NCBI GenBank assembly: GCA_047777415.1
Contig: JBKEEO010000001.1
Location: forward strand, 1,178,001 to 1,242,000
Origin: Caproicibacter sp047777415
GTDB taxonomy: Bacteria > Bacillota > Clostridia > Oscillospirales > Acutalibacteraceae
Direction: 5' to 3'
Length of the DNA stretch: 64,000 nucleotides
Part shown: positions 33,266 through 42,652 of the stretch, one piece after another
Layout: every line of letters begins with the position of its first letter
How positions within the stretch are numbered: position 1 is the first letter of the stretch
Notes under the pieces: model-generated
The model's input: the letters and a program-made list of their open reading frames with translations, nothing else
The model's database searches: none
What the model was told of the DNA's origin: nothing
Program-made: the position numbers and the translations under genes

Positions 33266-33568
33266 ATGAATAAGAAGTGGTTCAAAATTTCATTTTTAAA
33301 TCGATATCATCACGGTTGTATTATTATTTGCAGAGTGTGTTTTAATAATATAAAGAACTATATACATAAAATATATAAAGCATTTTTGTTGTCAATGGCG
33401 TTCACCAAAATGCTGGAGGCTGTATTGCGCCTTCACATGGATGAACGCTATTTGTTTATCATCCTATTTGCACTGGTTTGGAAGGATGGGGGGCGATGTT
33501 TAGAATATTTGCAATAAATTATGAAACCATTTGCACAACTTGATAGAATATGAAAAAGGGGTAGAAAC

Positions 33569-35407
33569 ATGAAAAAGCTGATAGCACTGGTTTTGTGCAT
33601 TTCAACGCTTTTGGTCACGGCAGCGGGCTGTGCAAGAAAAAGCACCTCCGGCTCATCGGAATCAAATTACCGTAAGCTGTATTCGAGCGAACTGACAACG
33701 TTAAACTATCTTGTAACCGGCAGTGAAAAAGAGCAGGCAGTTGCCGCCAACTGTGTGGATACTTTGGTTGAGTACGACAAATACGGCGTGATTCACCCGG
33801 CATTGGCAGAATCTTGGGAAAACACAGACGAAGTAACCTGGACTTTTAATCTGCGCAAAGGTGTGAAATGGGTTGACAACACCGGAAAAGAATATGCCGA
33901 GGTTAAAGCGCGGGATTTTGTCGATGCTGCAAAATATCTTCTGAATCAAGAAAATAAATCAGAAACGGCTTCCGCATTTTACAGCGTTGTAAAAAATGCA
34001 GAGGAGTATTACAACAGAGAAATCACTGATTTTTCACAAGTTGGTGTAAAAGCTTTAGATGATTATACCTTGGAGTATACTCTGAAAAAGCCGACAACTT
34101 ATTTCCTTTCAATGCTTACATATGTTTGTTTTATGCCTGTAAATGGGAAATTTCTTGAGGAAAAGGGATCTAACTTCGGCGTGGATAACACTTCCATTCT
34201 TTATAACGGCGCCTATATTTTGGATACCTTTGATCCCCAACGGTCGCATGTTTATGTAAAGAATGATTCTTACTGGGATAAAGATAATGTGTACATAGAA
34301 AAAATTACCGAAACTTATAATAAAGAAGCCGAGACGCTTGCGCCGGAAATGTATAAGCGCGGAGAGATTGATTACACAACGCTTTCTGCCGATATTTTGG
34401 ATGACTGGCTGAAAAACGACGATACAAAGGATATTGTGACGCCGCAGCGCACCACATTCTTTTCCTACTTCTACGCATTTAACTTTGATCCGCAGTTCGA
34501 CGAACAATATGAACCGGAAAACTGGAAAATCGCTGTGAATAACGAGAATTTCCGCAAGTCCATTTTCTATGGCCTTGACCGTGCGAAAGCTATGGCAGTT
34601 TCACAGCCGGAAAATCCGGAAAGCTTACTTTTTAATACAATCACTCCGCCACAGTTTACAGATTTGAACGGGACGGATTATACACAAATCGGCGATTTGA
34701 AAGCAATCAGCGATACCGATCCCTTCCAGGAATCCAAAGCGAAAGAATATGCGGAAAAAGCCAAAGAAGAGCTGATAGCTGCGGGTGCAACCCTTCCGGT
34801 CAAGATTTTGATGCCCTATAACCCCGGTACAGCAAACTGGGACAAAGAATCCCAGGTTGTAGAACAGCAGCTTGAAAATTTGCTTGGAAAAGATTATATT
34901 GATATCATACCGGAAGCGGGACCGAAAACCGGCTTCCTGTCCGCAGTGCGCCGTTCCGGAAAATATGCTCTGATGAAGTGCAACTGGGGCCCGGACTACG
35001 CAGACCCTGAAACATACACGGATCCGTTTAATGAAACCGGTACTTACAACAAACCGCAGAATGTGGAAGGGTACACGGATTCTAACGGCAAAAAGACTTA
35101 CACCAATTTGTTGGAAGCGGCAAAAGCAGAAACAACGGATGTCAGCGCGCGCTACACGGCGTTTGCGAAGGCAGAAGCGTTTTTAATCAACCATGCTTTT
35201 GTGATTCCTTACGGCCATTCCGCAACGGTGTCCAATGTTACCAAAATCAATCCGTTTGAGGAACAATATTCACCGTCAGGTGTTTCCGTACTCAAATACA
35301 AAGGTGAGCATCTTTTGGATCATCCGTTGAGTTTGGAAGAATACAACAAGGCCGCAGAAGAATGGGAAAGTGAACGGCAGGCCGCATTGCAAGAAGCGGA
35401 AGAATAA
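33569..35407 (+). CDS. oppA: Oligopeptide ABC transporter substrate-binding lipoprotein
   Basis: This is the extracellular peptide receptor of the importer. The 612-residue protein belongs to the SBP_bac_5 (OppA/DppA) family. Residues 1-21 form a lipoprotein signal with lipobox AAGC. The family start ...LTTLNYLVTGS and the landmark LAESWENTDEVTWTFNLRKGVKWVDNTG are clear, and the C-terminal lobe has KCNWGPDYADPETYTDPF. It opens an operon whose remaining genes are four transporter subunits and seven peptide-processing hydrolases, so its ligand is probably a cell-wall peptide (as for MppA or the Bacillus AppA/DppE types), although this is inferred from context. Two hairpins after the stop could lower expression of the downstream genes. 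Confidence 0.95.
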   Translation: MKKLIALVLCISTLLVTAAGCARKSTSGSSESNYRKLYSSELTTLNYLVTGSEKEQAVAANCVDTLVEYDKYGVIHPALAESWENTDEVTWTFNLRKGVKWVDNTGKEYAEVKARDFVDAAKYLLNQENKSETASAFYSVVKNAEEYYNREITDFSQVGVKALDDYTLEYTLKKPTTYFLSMLTYVCFMPVNGKFLEEKGSNFGVDNTSILYNGAYILDTFDPQRSHVYVKNDSYWDKDNVYIEKITETYNKEAETLAPEMYKRGEIDYTTLSADILDDWLKNDDTKDIVTPQRTTFFSYFYAFNFDPQFDEQYEPENWKIAVNNENFRKSIFYGLDRAKAMAVSQPENPESLLFNTITPPQFTDLNGTDYTQIGDLKAISDTDPFQESKAKEYAEKAKEELIAAGATLPVKILMPYNPGTANWDKESQVVEQQLENLLGKDYIDIIPEAGPKTGFLSAVRRSGKYALMKCNWGPDYADPETYTDPFNETGTYNKPQNVEGYTDSNGKKTYTNLLEAAKAETTDVSARYTAFAKAEAFLINHAFVIPYGHSATVSNVTKINPFEEQYSPSGVSVLKYKGEHLLDHPLSLEEYNKAAEEWESERQAALQEAEE

Positions 35408-35429
35408 TTTATCCTTTGGCAGTGAATGG

Positions 35430-35453
35430 CGGTACGGTATGATTACCGTACCG
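35430..35453 (+). terminator. Hairpin between oppA and oppB (first)
   Basis: A perfect 10-bp stem CGGTACGGTA/TACCGTACCG with loop TGAT starts 23 bases after the oppA stop, with a T-run only 20 bases further on. It may protect the oppA mRNA end or attenuate transcription. Confidence 0.55.
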
Positions 35454-35487
35454 GCATTCCTGTCCGATTTTTATTGCGGGCTGGAAT

Positions 35488-35526
35488 ACGAATTGGCACT
35501 GGTTTCCAATGCCAATTCGTGTTTCT
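35488..35526 (+). terminator. Hairpin between oppA and oppB (second)
   Basis: An 11-bp stem ACGAATTGGCA/TGCCAATTCGT with an 11-base loop is followed by GTTTCT. Together with the first hairpin it probably acts as a partial terminator, giving more binding protein than permease. Confidence 0.55.
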
Positions 35527-35551
35527 AACCACTTTGGTAAGGAGAAAGGCT

Positions 35552-36493
35552 ATGCTGAAATATAGCATTAAAAGACTGCTGCTGTCCCTCATAACACTTA
35601 CCGTTATCATTGTGATTGTATTCTCACTGATGCGGCTGATGCCGATTGAGGGCTATTTTCAAAATTTTGAAAAGCTGGATGAAAACCAAATCAACGCAGC
35701 TCTGAAGAGTATGGGGCTTCTTGACCCGCTATACATACAACTTTGGCATTTTTTCGTGGGGCTGTTTCATGGTAATCTCGGCAATTCGCAAATATACAGG
35801 CCGAATGTCCCTGTTGTCAGTATTATTGCGGAGAAGGCGCCGGTTTCCATTTGTATGGGACTTGCATCTATGGCCATTGCACTTTTGCTGGGCATTCCGC
35901 TTGGTACTGCCATGGCGAGGAAAAAAGGGCGTTTTTGGGATAAATTCGGAACTGCATTTATTGTCATTGTGATGGCGGTTCCGGCAGCGGTGTATTACCT
36001 TTATATTCAGCTTTATTGTACAGATCTTTTCTGGCTGCCCCTTCTGTTTGACAGTTCGGATCCCTATAGCTGGATTTTGCCAACGCTTTCTCTCTCTCTT
36101 GGCAACATTGCCTATTATGCCATGTGGCTGCGGCGCTTTATGGTGGATGAACAAAACAAGGATTATGTGAAACTAGCAAGGGCCAAAGGCGTCGACAGTA
36201 AGAATATCATGAAGCACCATGTGTTTTGGAACGCGTTTGTTCCGCTTGTCCAGTACCTTCCATCCTCGCTGCTTTATACTATCTCCGGTTCCATCTATAT
36301 TGAATCCCTGTATTCCGTACCGGGAATGGGTGGGCTGCTGGTTGATGTAATTCAGCGGCAGGATAACAACATGGTTCAGGCTCTGGTTTTGCTTTACTCT
36401 GCGATTGGCATTATCGGCTTGCTGCTGGGTGACCTGCTGATGCATGCGATGGATCCGCGCATTAAACTTACGAAGAAGGAAGGTGCCCGGTAA
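35552..36493 (+). CDS. oppB: Oligopeptide ABC transporter permease, OppB type
   Basis: This is one of two membrane subunits of the peptide importer. The 313-residue protein has six spans. The N-terminal motif YSIKRLLLSLITLTVI and the coupling loop with YVKLARAKGVDSKNIMKHH are typical of the DppB/OppB family. The start at 35552 has AAGGAGAAAGG upstream; an ORF extension to 35426 overlaps the two hairpins and is not part of the protein. Its stop overlaps the next gene's start (TAATG). Confidence 0.94.
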   Translation: MLKYSIKRLLLSLITLTVIIVIVFSLMRLMPIEGYFQNFEKLDENQINAALKSMGLLDPLYIQLWHFFVGLFHGNLGNSQIYRPNVPVVSIIAEKAPVSICMGLASMAIALLLGIPLGTAMARKKGRFWDKFGTAFIVIVMAVPAAVYYLYIQLYCTDLFWLPLLFDSSDPYSWILPTLSLSLGNIAYYAMWLRRFMVDEQNKDYVKLARAKGVDSKNIMKHHVFWNAFVPLVQYLPSSLLYTISGSIYIESLYSVPGMGGLLVDVIQRQDNNMVQALVLLYSAIGIIGLLLGDLLMHAMDPRIKLTKKEGAR

Positions 36494-37488
36494 TGGCTCT
36501 TAGACATAAAAAAGTTGCTGCTGTAGAAGAGGATATCAACACAACATTGCAAAATATGTCGGATGAGGAATTATTCCAGTTTGCCGGGTTTGACAACATT
36601 GAGGCAGAAAAAACGGGATATTCCAATTATTCCTATTGGCGTTCGACCTTTCGGTCGTTTCTCAAAGACAAGAACGCTATGTTCTTTTTGATCGTAGTTC
36701 TAGTGATTTTACTGTTTACTTTTATTCAGCCACTTCTTCCAAACCAGCATTCCCCAACGGAAATATTTAATGACGCACAGGGAATTCAAATTCGCAACCG
36801 CGCGCCGGATTCAGAATTCTGGTTTGGCACCAACTCCATTGGGCAGGATTTATGGAGCCGAGTCTGGAGCGGTACCCGCACGTCGTTGTTTATTGGCTGT
36901 ACGGTTGCGGTGAGTGAAGCCTTCATCGGTATTTTAGTAGGGCTGCTTTGGGGATACGTTCGCAAACTGGACCGTCTGTTCACAGAAATTTACAATGTGC
37001 TGGATAATATTCCGCAAACCATTGTTTTGGTTTTGATATCCTACATCATGCACCCGAGTATTTCTACGTTGATTATCGCCATGTGCCTGACAGGCTGGCT
37101 GGATATGGCACGTTTTATCCGCAATCAGGTGGTCATTATCCGCGACCGGGATTATAACCTTGCATCCCGGTGCCTCGGTACACCGACTCGACGCATTATT
37201 TTTCGCAATTTGCTGCCGTATTTGATTTCAGTCATTGTGATGCGTATGGCGCTTGCTATTCCCAGTGCAATTGGAAACGAAGTCTTTTTAACATATATAG
37301 GACTGGGTTTGCCCGTGAGTATTCCATCGTTGGGAAACTTGATTGACGACGGCCGCAAGCTGATGACGTCGGCATCACTTCGGTATCAGCTTTTCTTCCC
37401 GGCGATTGTTCTCTCTATTGTAACCATTTCATTCTACATCATCGGGAATGCGTTCGCGGATGCGTCCGACCCGAAAAATCACATATAA
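36493..37488 (+). CDS. oppC: Oligopeptide ABC transporter permease, OppC type
   Basis: This is the second membrane subunit, 331 residues. A soluble N-terminal stretch of about 60 residues with the OppC-N type sequence precedes the first span. Five more spans follow. Family marks are FWFGTNSIGQDLWSRVWSG and the coupling loop NLASRCLGTPTRRIIFRN. OppB and OppC form the channel together. It is followed by the two ATPase genes. Confidence 0.94.
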   Translation: MALRHKKVAAVEEDINTTLQNMSDEELFQFAGFDNIEAEKTGYSNYSYWRSTFRSFLKDKNAMFFLIVVLVILLFTFIQPLLPNQHSPTEIFNDAQGIQIRNRAPDSEFWFGTNSIGQDLWSRVWSGTRTSLFIGCTVAVSEAFIGILVGLLWGYVRKLDRLFTEIYNVLDNIPQTIVLVLISYIMHPSISTLIIAMCLTGWLDMARFIRNQVVIIRDRDYNLASRCLGTPTRRIIFRNLLPYLISVIVMRMALAIPSAIGNEVFLTYIGLGLPVSIPSLGNLIDDGRKLMTSASLRYQLFFPAIVLSIVTISFYIIGNAFADASDPKNHI

Positions 37489-37500
37489 AGGGATGATCCT

Positions 37501-38541
37501 ATGGCAAGGGAAGTTGTGTTGTCCGTAAAAGACCTTGAAGTGAAATTTGACCTTCGAGGCAGGACACTGAACGCAATCCGCGGTACGTCGTTGGATTTAT
37601 ATAAAAATGAAACACTGGCAATCGTTGGAGAATCCGGTTCCGGAAAATCCGTTTTTGTCAAAACTTTTATGGGCCTGCTGGATTCAAACGGCTCTATCAC
37701 GAACGGGAGTATCCTGTACGGGGGAAAGGACTTGGCAAAATTTAAAACGGAGAAGGAATGGCTTCCCATTCGTGGGAAAGAGATTGCTATGATTCTTCAG
37801 GACCCGATGACCAGCTTAAACCCGCTTAAAACGGTGGGATACCAGATTTGTGAAGCGTTGGAACTGCACCAGAACCTGCACGGACAGCGGGCAAAAGCAG
37901 AAGCAGCGCGCCTGTTGGGGGAAGTTGGAATTACGGACCCGGAGACGAGGCTTAAGCAGTATCCACACGAATTTTCGGGTGGGATGCGTCAGCGTGTTGT
38001 AATTGCCATTGCAATTGCCTGCAAACCGAAGATTCTGATTTGTGACGAACCGACTACGGCGTTGGACGTTACGATTCAGGCACAAATTTTAAATTTGCTG
38101 AAAAGATTAAAAGAAAAATACGGCCTTTCCGTAATTTTTATTACACATGACCTTGGCGTTGTGGCAAATGTTGCAGACCGTGTTGCGGTGATGTATGCGG
38201 GCGATATTATTGAAATCGGCACCTGTGAAGATATTTTTTACGACCCGAAACATCCCTACACATGGGCACTTTTGTTGTCTTTGCCGCAGTTTGGCACGAA
38301 AGGGGAAAGCCTTTACTCCATCAAAGGCACTCCGGCGAACCTGTTTTCTCATGTAAAAGGGGATGCTTTCGCTCCCCGCAATCCATATGCCCTCAAAATT
38401 GATTTTGTAAAGCGTCCGCCGTTTTTTGAGGTCAGTCCAACACATAAAGCGCGCACATGGCTGCTGGATCCCCGCGCACCGAAAGTGGAGCCGCCCGAAG
38501 TGATCAGAAGTCTGCGCAGGGAGGTCAAAGGCAATGCCTGA
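37501..38541 (+). CDS. oppD: Oligopeptide ABC transporter ATPase, OppD type
   Basis: This is the first of two ATPases that power the importer. The 346-residue protein shows Walker A GESGSGKS (about 39-46), Q-loop ILQDPMTSLNP, signature FSGGMRQRVVIA, Walker B ILICDEPTTALD and the H-loop THDLGVV. The C-terminal oligopeptide_HPY domain (HPYTWALLLSLP, then near 280-330 the segment with KGTPANL) is present, but it lacks the usual four Cys of the Fe-S form of OppD; only HPY-type residues are seen. It overlaps oppF by eight bases. Confidence 0.94.
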   Translation: MAREVVLSVKDLEVKFDLRGRTLNAIRGTSLDLYKNETLAIVGESGSGKSVFVKTFMGLLDSNGSITNGSILYGGKDLAKFKTEKEWLPIRGKEIAMILQDPMTSLNPLKTVGYQICEALELHQNLHGQRAKAEAARLLGEVGITDPETRLKQYPHEFSGGMRQRVVIAIAIACKPKILICDEPTTALDVTIQAQILNLLKRLKEKYGLSVIFITHDLGVVANVADRVAVMYAGDIIEIGTCEDIFYDPKHPYTWALLLSLPQFGTKGESLYSIKGTPANLFSHVKGDAFAPRNPYALKIDFVKRPPFFEVSPTHKARTWLLDPRAPKVEPPEVIRSLRREVKGNA

Positions 38542-39487
38542 AGAAAACAAAAAACCAATTTTGGAAGTCGACAATTTACAGATATCCTTTGGCGAACGCA
38601 AACACAAATTTGTTGCTGTAAAGGATGTTAGCTTTTCCATTTATAAGGGAGAAACCTTTGGGCTTGTCGGCGAATCCGGTTCCGGAAAGACGACCATTGG
38701 GCGTGCCATTATTCGTGTAAACCCGGTTTCAGGCGGGGAAATCCGATTTAAAGGTCAGAGAATCAGCGGCAAGATTTCCAAAGCAACCGATGCCGAACTG
38801 ACAAAGAAAATCCAGATGATTTTTCAGGACCCCATGGCCAGTTTAAATAAGCGTGCCAAGGTGGAATACATCGTTGCAGAAGGACTTTACAACTGCAGCA
38901 AACATCTCAGCGAAAGCGAACGCAGAGAGAAAGTAGCGCAGGCATTGCTCAGTGTTGGGCTTTTGCCGGAGTTTGCAAGCCGTTTCCCACACGAGTTTTC
39001 CGGTGGTCAGCGGCAGCGTATCGGAATTGCGCGTGCGCTGATTATGGAACCGGAATTTATTATTGCGGATGAGCCGATCAGCGCGCTGGATGTTTCGATT
39101 CGCGCGCAGGTGCTGAACTTGCTTGCCAAACTGCAAAAGGAACGAGGCCTAACCTATTTGTTTATCGCGCACGACCTTTCTGTTGTGCGTCATATTTCGG
39201 ACCGTATTGGAGTTATCCGCAGGGGCACACTGGTGGAACTTGCAGAAACAGAACAGCTTTTCAGCCATCCGCTGCACCCATACACACGGGCGCTGCTTTC
39301 TGCAATTCCTATTCCGGACCCGATCAGGGAAAAGCGGAAAGAGCTGATTGTCTACCATCCTAAAGAGGATGACGAATCCTCCGGCTCGAAACTTTGGTAT
39401 GAAATAGAGCCGGGGCATTTTGTCCGTGGCACAGAAGCGGAAATAGAAAGCTATCAAAAATTATTACAATCGAGTGTATCAATATGA
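38534..39487 (+). CDS. oppF: Oligopeptide ABC transporter ATPase, OppF type
   Basis: This is the second ATPase, 317 residues. It has Walker A GESGSGKTT (about 44-52), Q-loop IFQDPMASLNKRAK, signature FSGGQRQRIGIARAL, Walker B FIIADEPISALD, H-loop AHDLSVV, and the C-terminal HPYTRALLSAIP. The stop overlaps the start of the first serine-hydrolase gene (ATGA), showing that the hydrolases are in the same operon. The Bacillus subtilis ykf operon likewise joins an OppF-like ATPase (YkfD) with cell-wall peptide hydrolases. Confidence 0.94.
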   Translation: MPEENKKPILEVDNLQISFGERKHKFVAVKDVSFSIYKGETFGLVGESGSGKTTIGRAIIRVNPVSGGEIRFKGQRISGKISKATDAELTKKIQMIFQDPMASLNKRAKVEYIVAEGLYNCSKHLSESERREKVAQALLSVGLLPEFASRFPHEFSGGQRQRIGIARALIMEPEFIIADEPISALDVSIRAQVLNLLAKLQKERGLTYLFIAHDLSVVRHISDRIGVIRRGTLVELAETEQLFSHPLHPYTRALLSAIPIPDPIREKRKELIVYHPKEDDESSGSKLWYEIEPGHFVRGTEAEIESYQKLLQSSVSI

Positions 39488-40281
39488 ACGAATCGGCATT
39501 TCTACATGAAATTGAACAGGTAATCGAAAATGCGGATGCCTGTGTTTCTCTGTTGGTGTATGATTTCACTAGTGAAAGAACAGTCATATCTCATTTGCCC
39601 CAAAAAAGAGTTGTTTCTGCCAGCACCATTAAAACGCCTATTATGATGACAGCGTTCCATTTGGTTCAAATGGGGAAGCTGAGCCTTGAACAGCCGATTT
39701 CCATACCGGCTGATAAGATACTGTACGATACAAAAGTGTTTGAATTCGGTGCGGCGGAGTATTCTCTGCAAGAATTGGTCACATGGATGATGATTAACAG
39801 CGACAATACCGCGACGAATGTGCTGATTGACTTGTTGGGCATGGATGAGGTAAATAAGTACTGTGCTTCACTGGGGCTGAAGCAGACTTTGCTTCAGAGG
39901 AAAATGCTGGACTGGAAAGCGATTGAGGCAGGACGAAATAATTACACCAGTGCCTCAGAGCAGCTGAAACTTTTCGCGGAACTGTATCACAAAACTGTTC
40001 TAACCCCTGGACTGTGTGAGTTGGCGCTGAGTATTTTAAAACGCCAGCGGGATTACAGCAAAGCACTGCGTTATCTATGCACGGATGACGCCGTGTTTGC
40101 ACATAAAACGGGCGAACTTGATTTTCTTGGCCATGACGCAGGTATCTTTTATCTTCCAAAACGCGATTACTATTTTGGCTGTTTTGTGACTGACGCAAAG
40201 GACGATACACAAGAAAATCCGGTTGCGGCAAGGACGATCGGCCGAATTTCAAAAATTGTCTACAATTATCTGCGGGAGTGA
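39484..40281 (+). CDS. Serine hydrolase of the class A beta-lactamase fold, cytoplasmic (first copy)
   Basis: This 265-residue protein has the three active-site elements of penicillin-recognising enzymes: SxxK (Ser47-Thr-Ile-Lys50), SDN (106-108) and KTG (208-210). It has no signal peptide or membrane anchor, so it should stay in the cytoplasm, where beta-lactam destruction would be pointless. Together with the importer and the other hydrolases it more likely cleaves imported peptides with D-amino acids or amide/ester bonds. It is about as long as a mature class A beta-lactamase. A paralogue lies at 41885. The exact bond cut is unknown. Confidence 0.88.
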   Translation: MNESAFLHEIEQVIENADACVSLLVYDFTSERTVISHLPQKRVVSASTIKTPIMMTAFHLVQMGKLSLEQPISIPADKILYDTKVFEFGAAEYSLQELVTWMMINSDNTATNVLIDLLGMDEVNKYCASLGLKQTLLQRKMLDWKAIEAGRNNYTSASEQLKLFAELYHKTVLTPGLCELALSILKRQRDYSKALRYLCTDDAVFAHKTGELDFLGHDAGIFYLPKRDYYFGCFVTDAKDDTQENPVAARTIGRISKIVYNYLRE

Positions 40282-40286
40282 ATACA

Positions 40287-41102
40287 ATGAATTTTGCACT
40301 GGTTCGGTCGATGATTGCACCAATGATGCAGAAAGCATCTGAACAATCGGTGCTTGTGGACGAATCTCTGTGCGGGTATAAAGTTGAAATCTTAAAACAG
40401 GACGGTCCATGGTGTTTGATTCGCACGAATTATCAATATGAGGGATGGGTTCTGGAAAGCCACCTTTGCAGGGAGGAAAGCCTTGTCCTTCAGTGGGACG
40501 CAGCTCCGAAAAAAGTGGTTTTGCAGGCGCATGCGGATATTTTAACCGTGCCCAAAGTGCAAGGCAACCTTGTGGCGGAATTGACGCGCGGTGCCTTGGT
40601 TCGTCCTCTTGATGAGGAAAGCGAAGGTTGGCAAAAAGTGCGTCTGTGCGACGGCAGAGAAGGCTGGACGTGGGGCGCATTTCTCGGCGAATACCTAACG
40701 GATTGGAACAAGGAAGACGAGGAAAAACTGCGCAGTGCTTTAACCGAAACCGCACTGAGTTATTTGGGTACCCAGTACCGCTGGGGCGGAAAAACTCCGC
40801 TTGGAATCGACTGCAGCGGACTTTGCTCCATGGCGTATCTGCTCAACGGCATTATCATCCACCGAGACGCGTATATGCTGCCTCAATTTTGCATGCATGC
40901 GATAGATTTTAAGGATATCAAACCGGGCGATTTAATGTTCTTCCCCGGTCATGTTGCCATGTATCTTGCCAATGAGCGCTATGTCCATTCTACGGCAGGC
41001 AACAACTGCCATGGAGTAGTTATCAATAGCCTTGACCCGAAAGCGGAAGATTACCGTGCCGACCTACCGAAAAAACTGGAGAGTGTCGGCAGTATTTTTT
41101 AA
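40287..41102 (+). CDS. SH3-NlpC/P60 peptidase, cytoplasmic (YkfC-like)
   Basis: This 271-residue protein has two SH3b-like domains (about 15-65 and 75-135) and a C-terminal NlpC/P60 domain. The catalytic Cys176 is in GIDCSGLC, with His222 in GHVAMYL and His234 in VHSTAG. YkfC and related enzymes with this layout cut the gamma-D-glutamyl-diamino acid bond of murein peptides after L-Ala has been exposed. No signal peptide is present, as in YkfC. The ATG at 40287 (GGGAG nine bases upstream) is preferred over the overlapping GTG at 40278. It lies between the serine hydrolase and the peptidase C26 gene. Confidence 0.92.
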   Translation: MNFALVRSMIAPMMQKASEQSVLVDESLCGYKVEILKQDGPWCLIRTNYQYEGWVLESHLCREESLVLQWDAAPKKVVLQAHADILTVPKVQGNLVAELTRGALVRPLDEESEGWQKVRLCDGREGWTWGAFLGEYLTDWNKEDEEKLRSALTETALSYLGTQYRWGGKTPLGIDCSGLCSMAYLLNGIIIHRDAYMLPQFCMHAIDFKDIKPGDLMFFPGHVAMYLANERYVHSTAGNNCHGVVINSLDPKAEDYRADLPKKLESVGSIF

Positions 41103-41132
41103 GCAGATGATAAGAACCGGAGGGAATTTGCC

Positions 41133-41861
41133 ATGAGCAAACCTGTGATAGGGATTGTTTCCAGCTTGCAAAGCAGTGACCCGAACCTTAATAAAATTAA
41201 GAAGGTTGTATCCGTTAATAATTCATATGTGCTGTCGATTTTGTATGCCGGAGGATTGCCGCTGATTCTTCCGCCGGCCGACAGCGATGAAACCATTATA
41301 GACATGGTCAAAAAAGTGGACGGATTGCTGGTGACAGGCGGTAATGACCTGCAGCCCCAGCTCTACGGGGAAGAACCCGGCTGGGGACAGGGGTCGTTCA
41401 GCCCAGAACGGGACCGGCTTGACCTTGTTTCCATTCAAGCGGCGCACACGCAAAACAAGCCGATATTCGGCATTTGCCGAGGAATTCAATCTATAAACGT
41501 TGCTTTCGGCGGCACATTGTATCAAGATATTCGCCGTGAAGAAACCTGTACCGTAAACCATTATCAGGATTCGGAATCATCCTGCCCGAGTCATACGGTG
41601 GAAGTGTGTAAAGACAGTATTCTTTACCCGATTCTGGGGCAGTCTGTGATGACAAACAGCTTTCATCATCAAGCAGTCAAAAAAGTTGCAGACGGATTTT
41701 TAATTGGTGCTGTGGCTAAGGACGGTATCGTGGAGGAGATTGAAAGCACACAGGGGCCGCTCATTCTCGGGATTCAGTGGCACCCGGAGCTGATGGCATC
41801 TTCAGGTGACCCCATCATGCAGAAAGTTTTCAACATGTTTGTAAAGCTATGTGGAAAATAA
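41133..41861 (+). CDS. Gamma-glutamyl hydrolase-like peptidase C26 (PuuD type)
   Basis: This is a class I glutamine-amidotransferase-like hydrolase of 242 residues. The nucleophile Cys is in GICRGIQSINVAFGG, and the His-Glu pair is in GIQWHPEL. PuuD relatives hydrolyse gamma-glutamyl amides such as gamma-glutamyl-GABA. In this operon a gamma-linked Glu from cell-wall peptides is the more fitting substrate, but this is inference. The ATG follows AACCGGAGGGAATTTGCC. It is cytoplasmic, with no signal. Confidence 0.9.
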   Translation: MSKPVIGIVSSLQSSDPNLNKIKKVVSVNNSYVLSILYAGGLPLILPPADSDETIIDMVKKVDGLLVTGGNDLQPQLYGEEPGWGQGSFSPERDRLDLVSIQAAHTQNKPIFGICRGIQSINVAFGGTLYQDIRREETCTVNHYQDSESSCPSHTVEVCKDSILYPILGQSVMTNSFHHQAVKKVADGFLIGAVAKDGIVEEIESTQGPLILGIQWHPELMASSGDPIMQKVFNMFVKLCGK

Positions 41862-41884
41862 AGTAAGAGGTGTTTGATAGAACC

Positions 41885-42652
41885 ATGACGGACCAAATTT
41901 TAAAGCCGCTGTCTGAATGCCCCGGCAAGATCGGTTTTTATTATAAAAATCTGGTAACCGGAGAGAGTCTGGAATATCATGAGGAACTGCCCCTTGTTGC
42001 AGCCAGCGTTATCAAAATTCCTGTGCTGGTGGAAATATTCACGCTTTTGGAGCGGGGGGAACTGCGTAAAGATGAAACCTTCCGCATTTCGCAGGAGGAA
42101 AAGTTGCCGTCGTGCGGTGCGCTGAATTATATGCACACGGGGTTAGAGGTCACTTTGGAAGACCTATATACCCTTATGATTATCCTAAGCGACAATACAG
42201 CAACGAACATTCTGATTCGCCGGATTGGAATGGAGAAAATCAACGCAAGGATGCGGGAATTGGGGTTAAAGGTTACAACATTAAATCGGCTGTTGTTTGA
42301 TTCCGAAGCGGCATCCCGTGGAATTGAAAATTATATTTGCGCAAAAGAAATCGGTTTCCTGCTTCAACAAATGTATGAACGAAAACTGGTTTCACCGGCG
42401 GCTTCCGCGGAGATGATTCGTATTTTGAAAAATCAGCGTCTGAACGGGAAAATGCCGTTCTATATCAAAAATCAGGCGGAGATTGCCCACAAAACAGGCG
42501 AGGATGACGGTATTACGCACGATGTGGGAATCGTGTTCGCACCGCAGCCGTTTGTCGCCTGTTTCTGTTCCAATGAAACGGATGTTCCGCACTTTGAAAC
42601 AGTCATTCAGAAAATGACCCGAGATCTTTACAAAATGCAGGTGACGATGTGA
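41885..42652 (+). CDS. Serine hydrolase of the class A beta-lactamase fold, cytoplasmic (second copy)
   Basis: A paralogue of the enzyme at 39484, 255 residues. It has SxxK at Ser41-Val-Ile-Lys44, SDN at 102-104 and KTG at 203-205. It again lacks a signal peptide. The Glu-rich omega-loop differs from the first copy, which suggests a different substrate or loss of the deacylation Glu. A GTG at 41870 in the same frame is an alternative start; its GAGG site fits poorly with either start, so the start is uncertain. The stop overlaps the GTG start of the D-aminoacylase gene. Confidence 0.86.
   Translation: MTDQILKPLSECPGKIGFYYKNLVTGESLEYHEELPLVAASVIKIPVLVEIFTLLERGELRKDETFRISQEEKLPSCGALNYMHTGLEVTLEDLYTLMIILSDNTATNILIRRIGMEKINARMRELGLKVTTLNRLLFDSEAASRGIENYICAKEIGFLLQQMYERKLVSPAASAEMIRILKNQRLNGKMPFYIKNQAEIAHKTGEDDGITHDVGIVFAPQPFVACFCSNETDVPHFETVIQKMTRDLYKMQVTM

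Noticed and set aside
33254..33517. An 87-codon frame in the oppA leader
   Set aside because: Its first ATG overlaps the -10 box, it has no ribosome site, and the sequence is not family-like; treated as leader.
39794..40426. Minus-strand frames of 100-210 codons in the muropeptide operon (also 43558-44151 and 40249-40755)
   Set aside because: All are opposite confident genes with overlapping starts and stops on the plus strand, and have no start signals.
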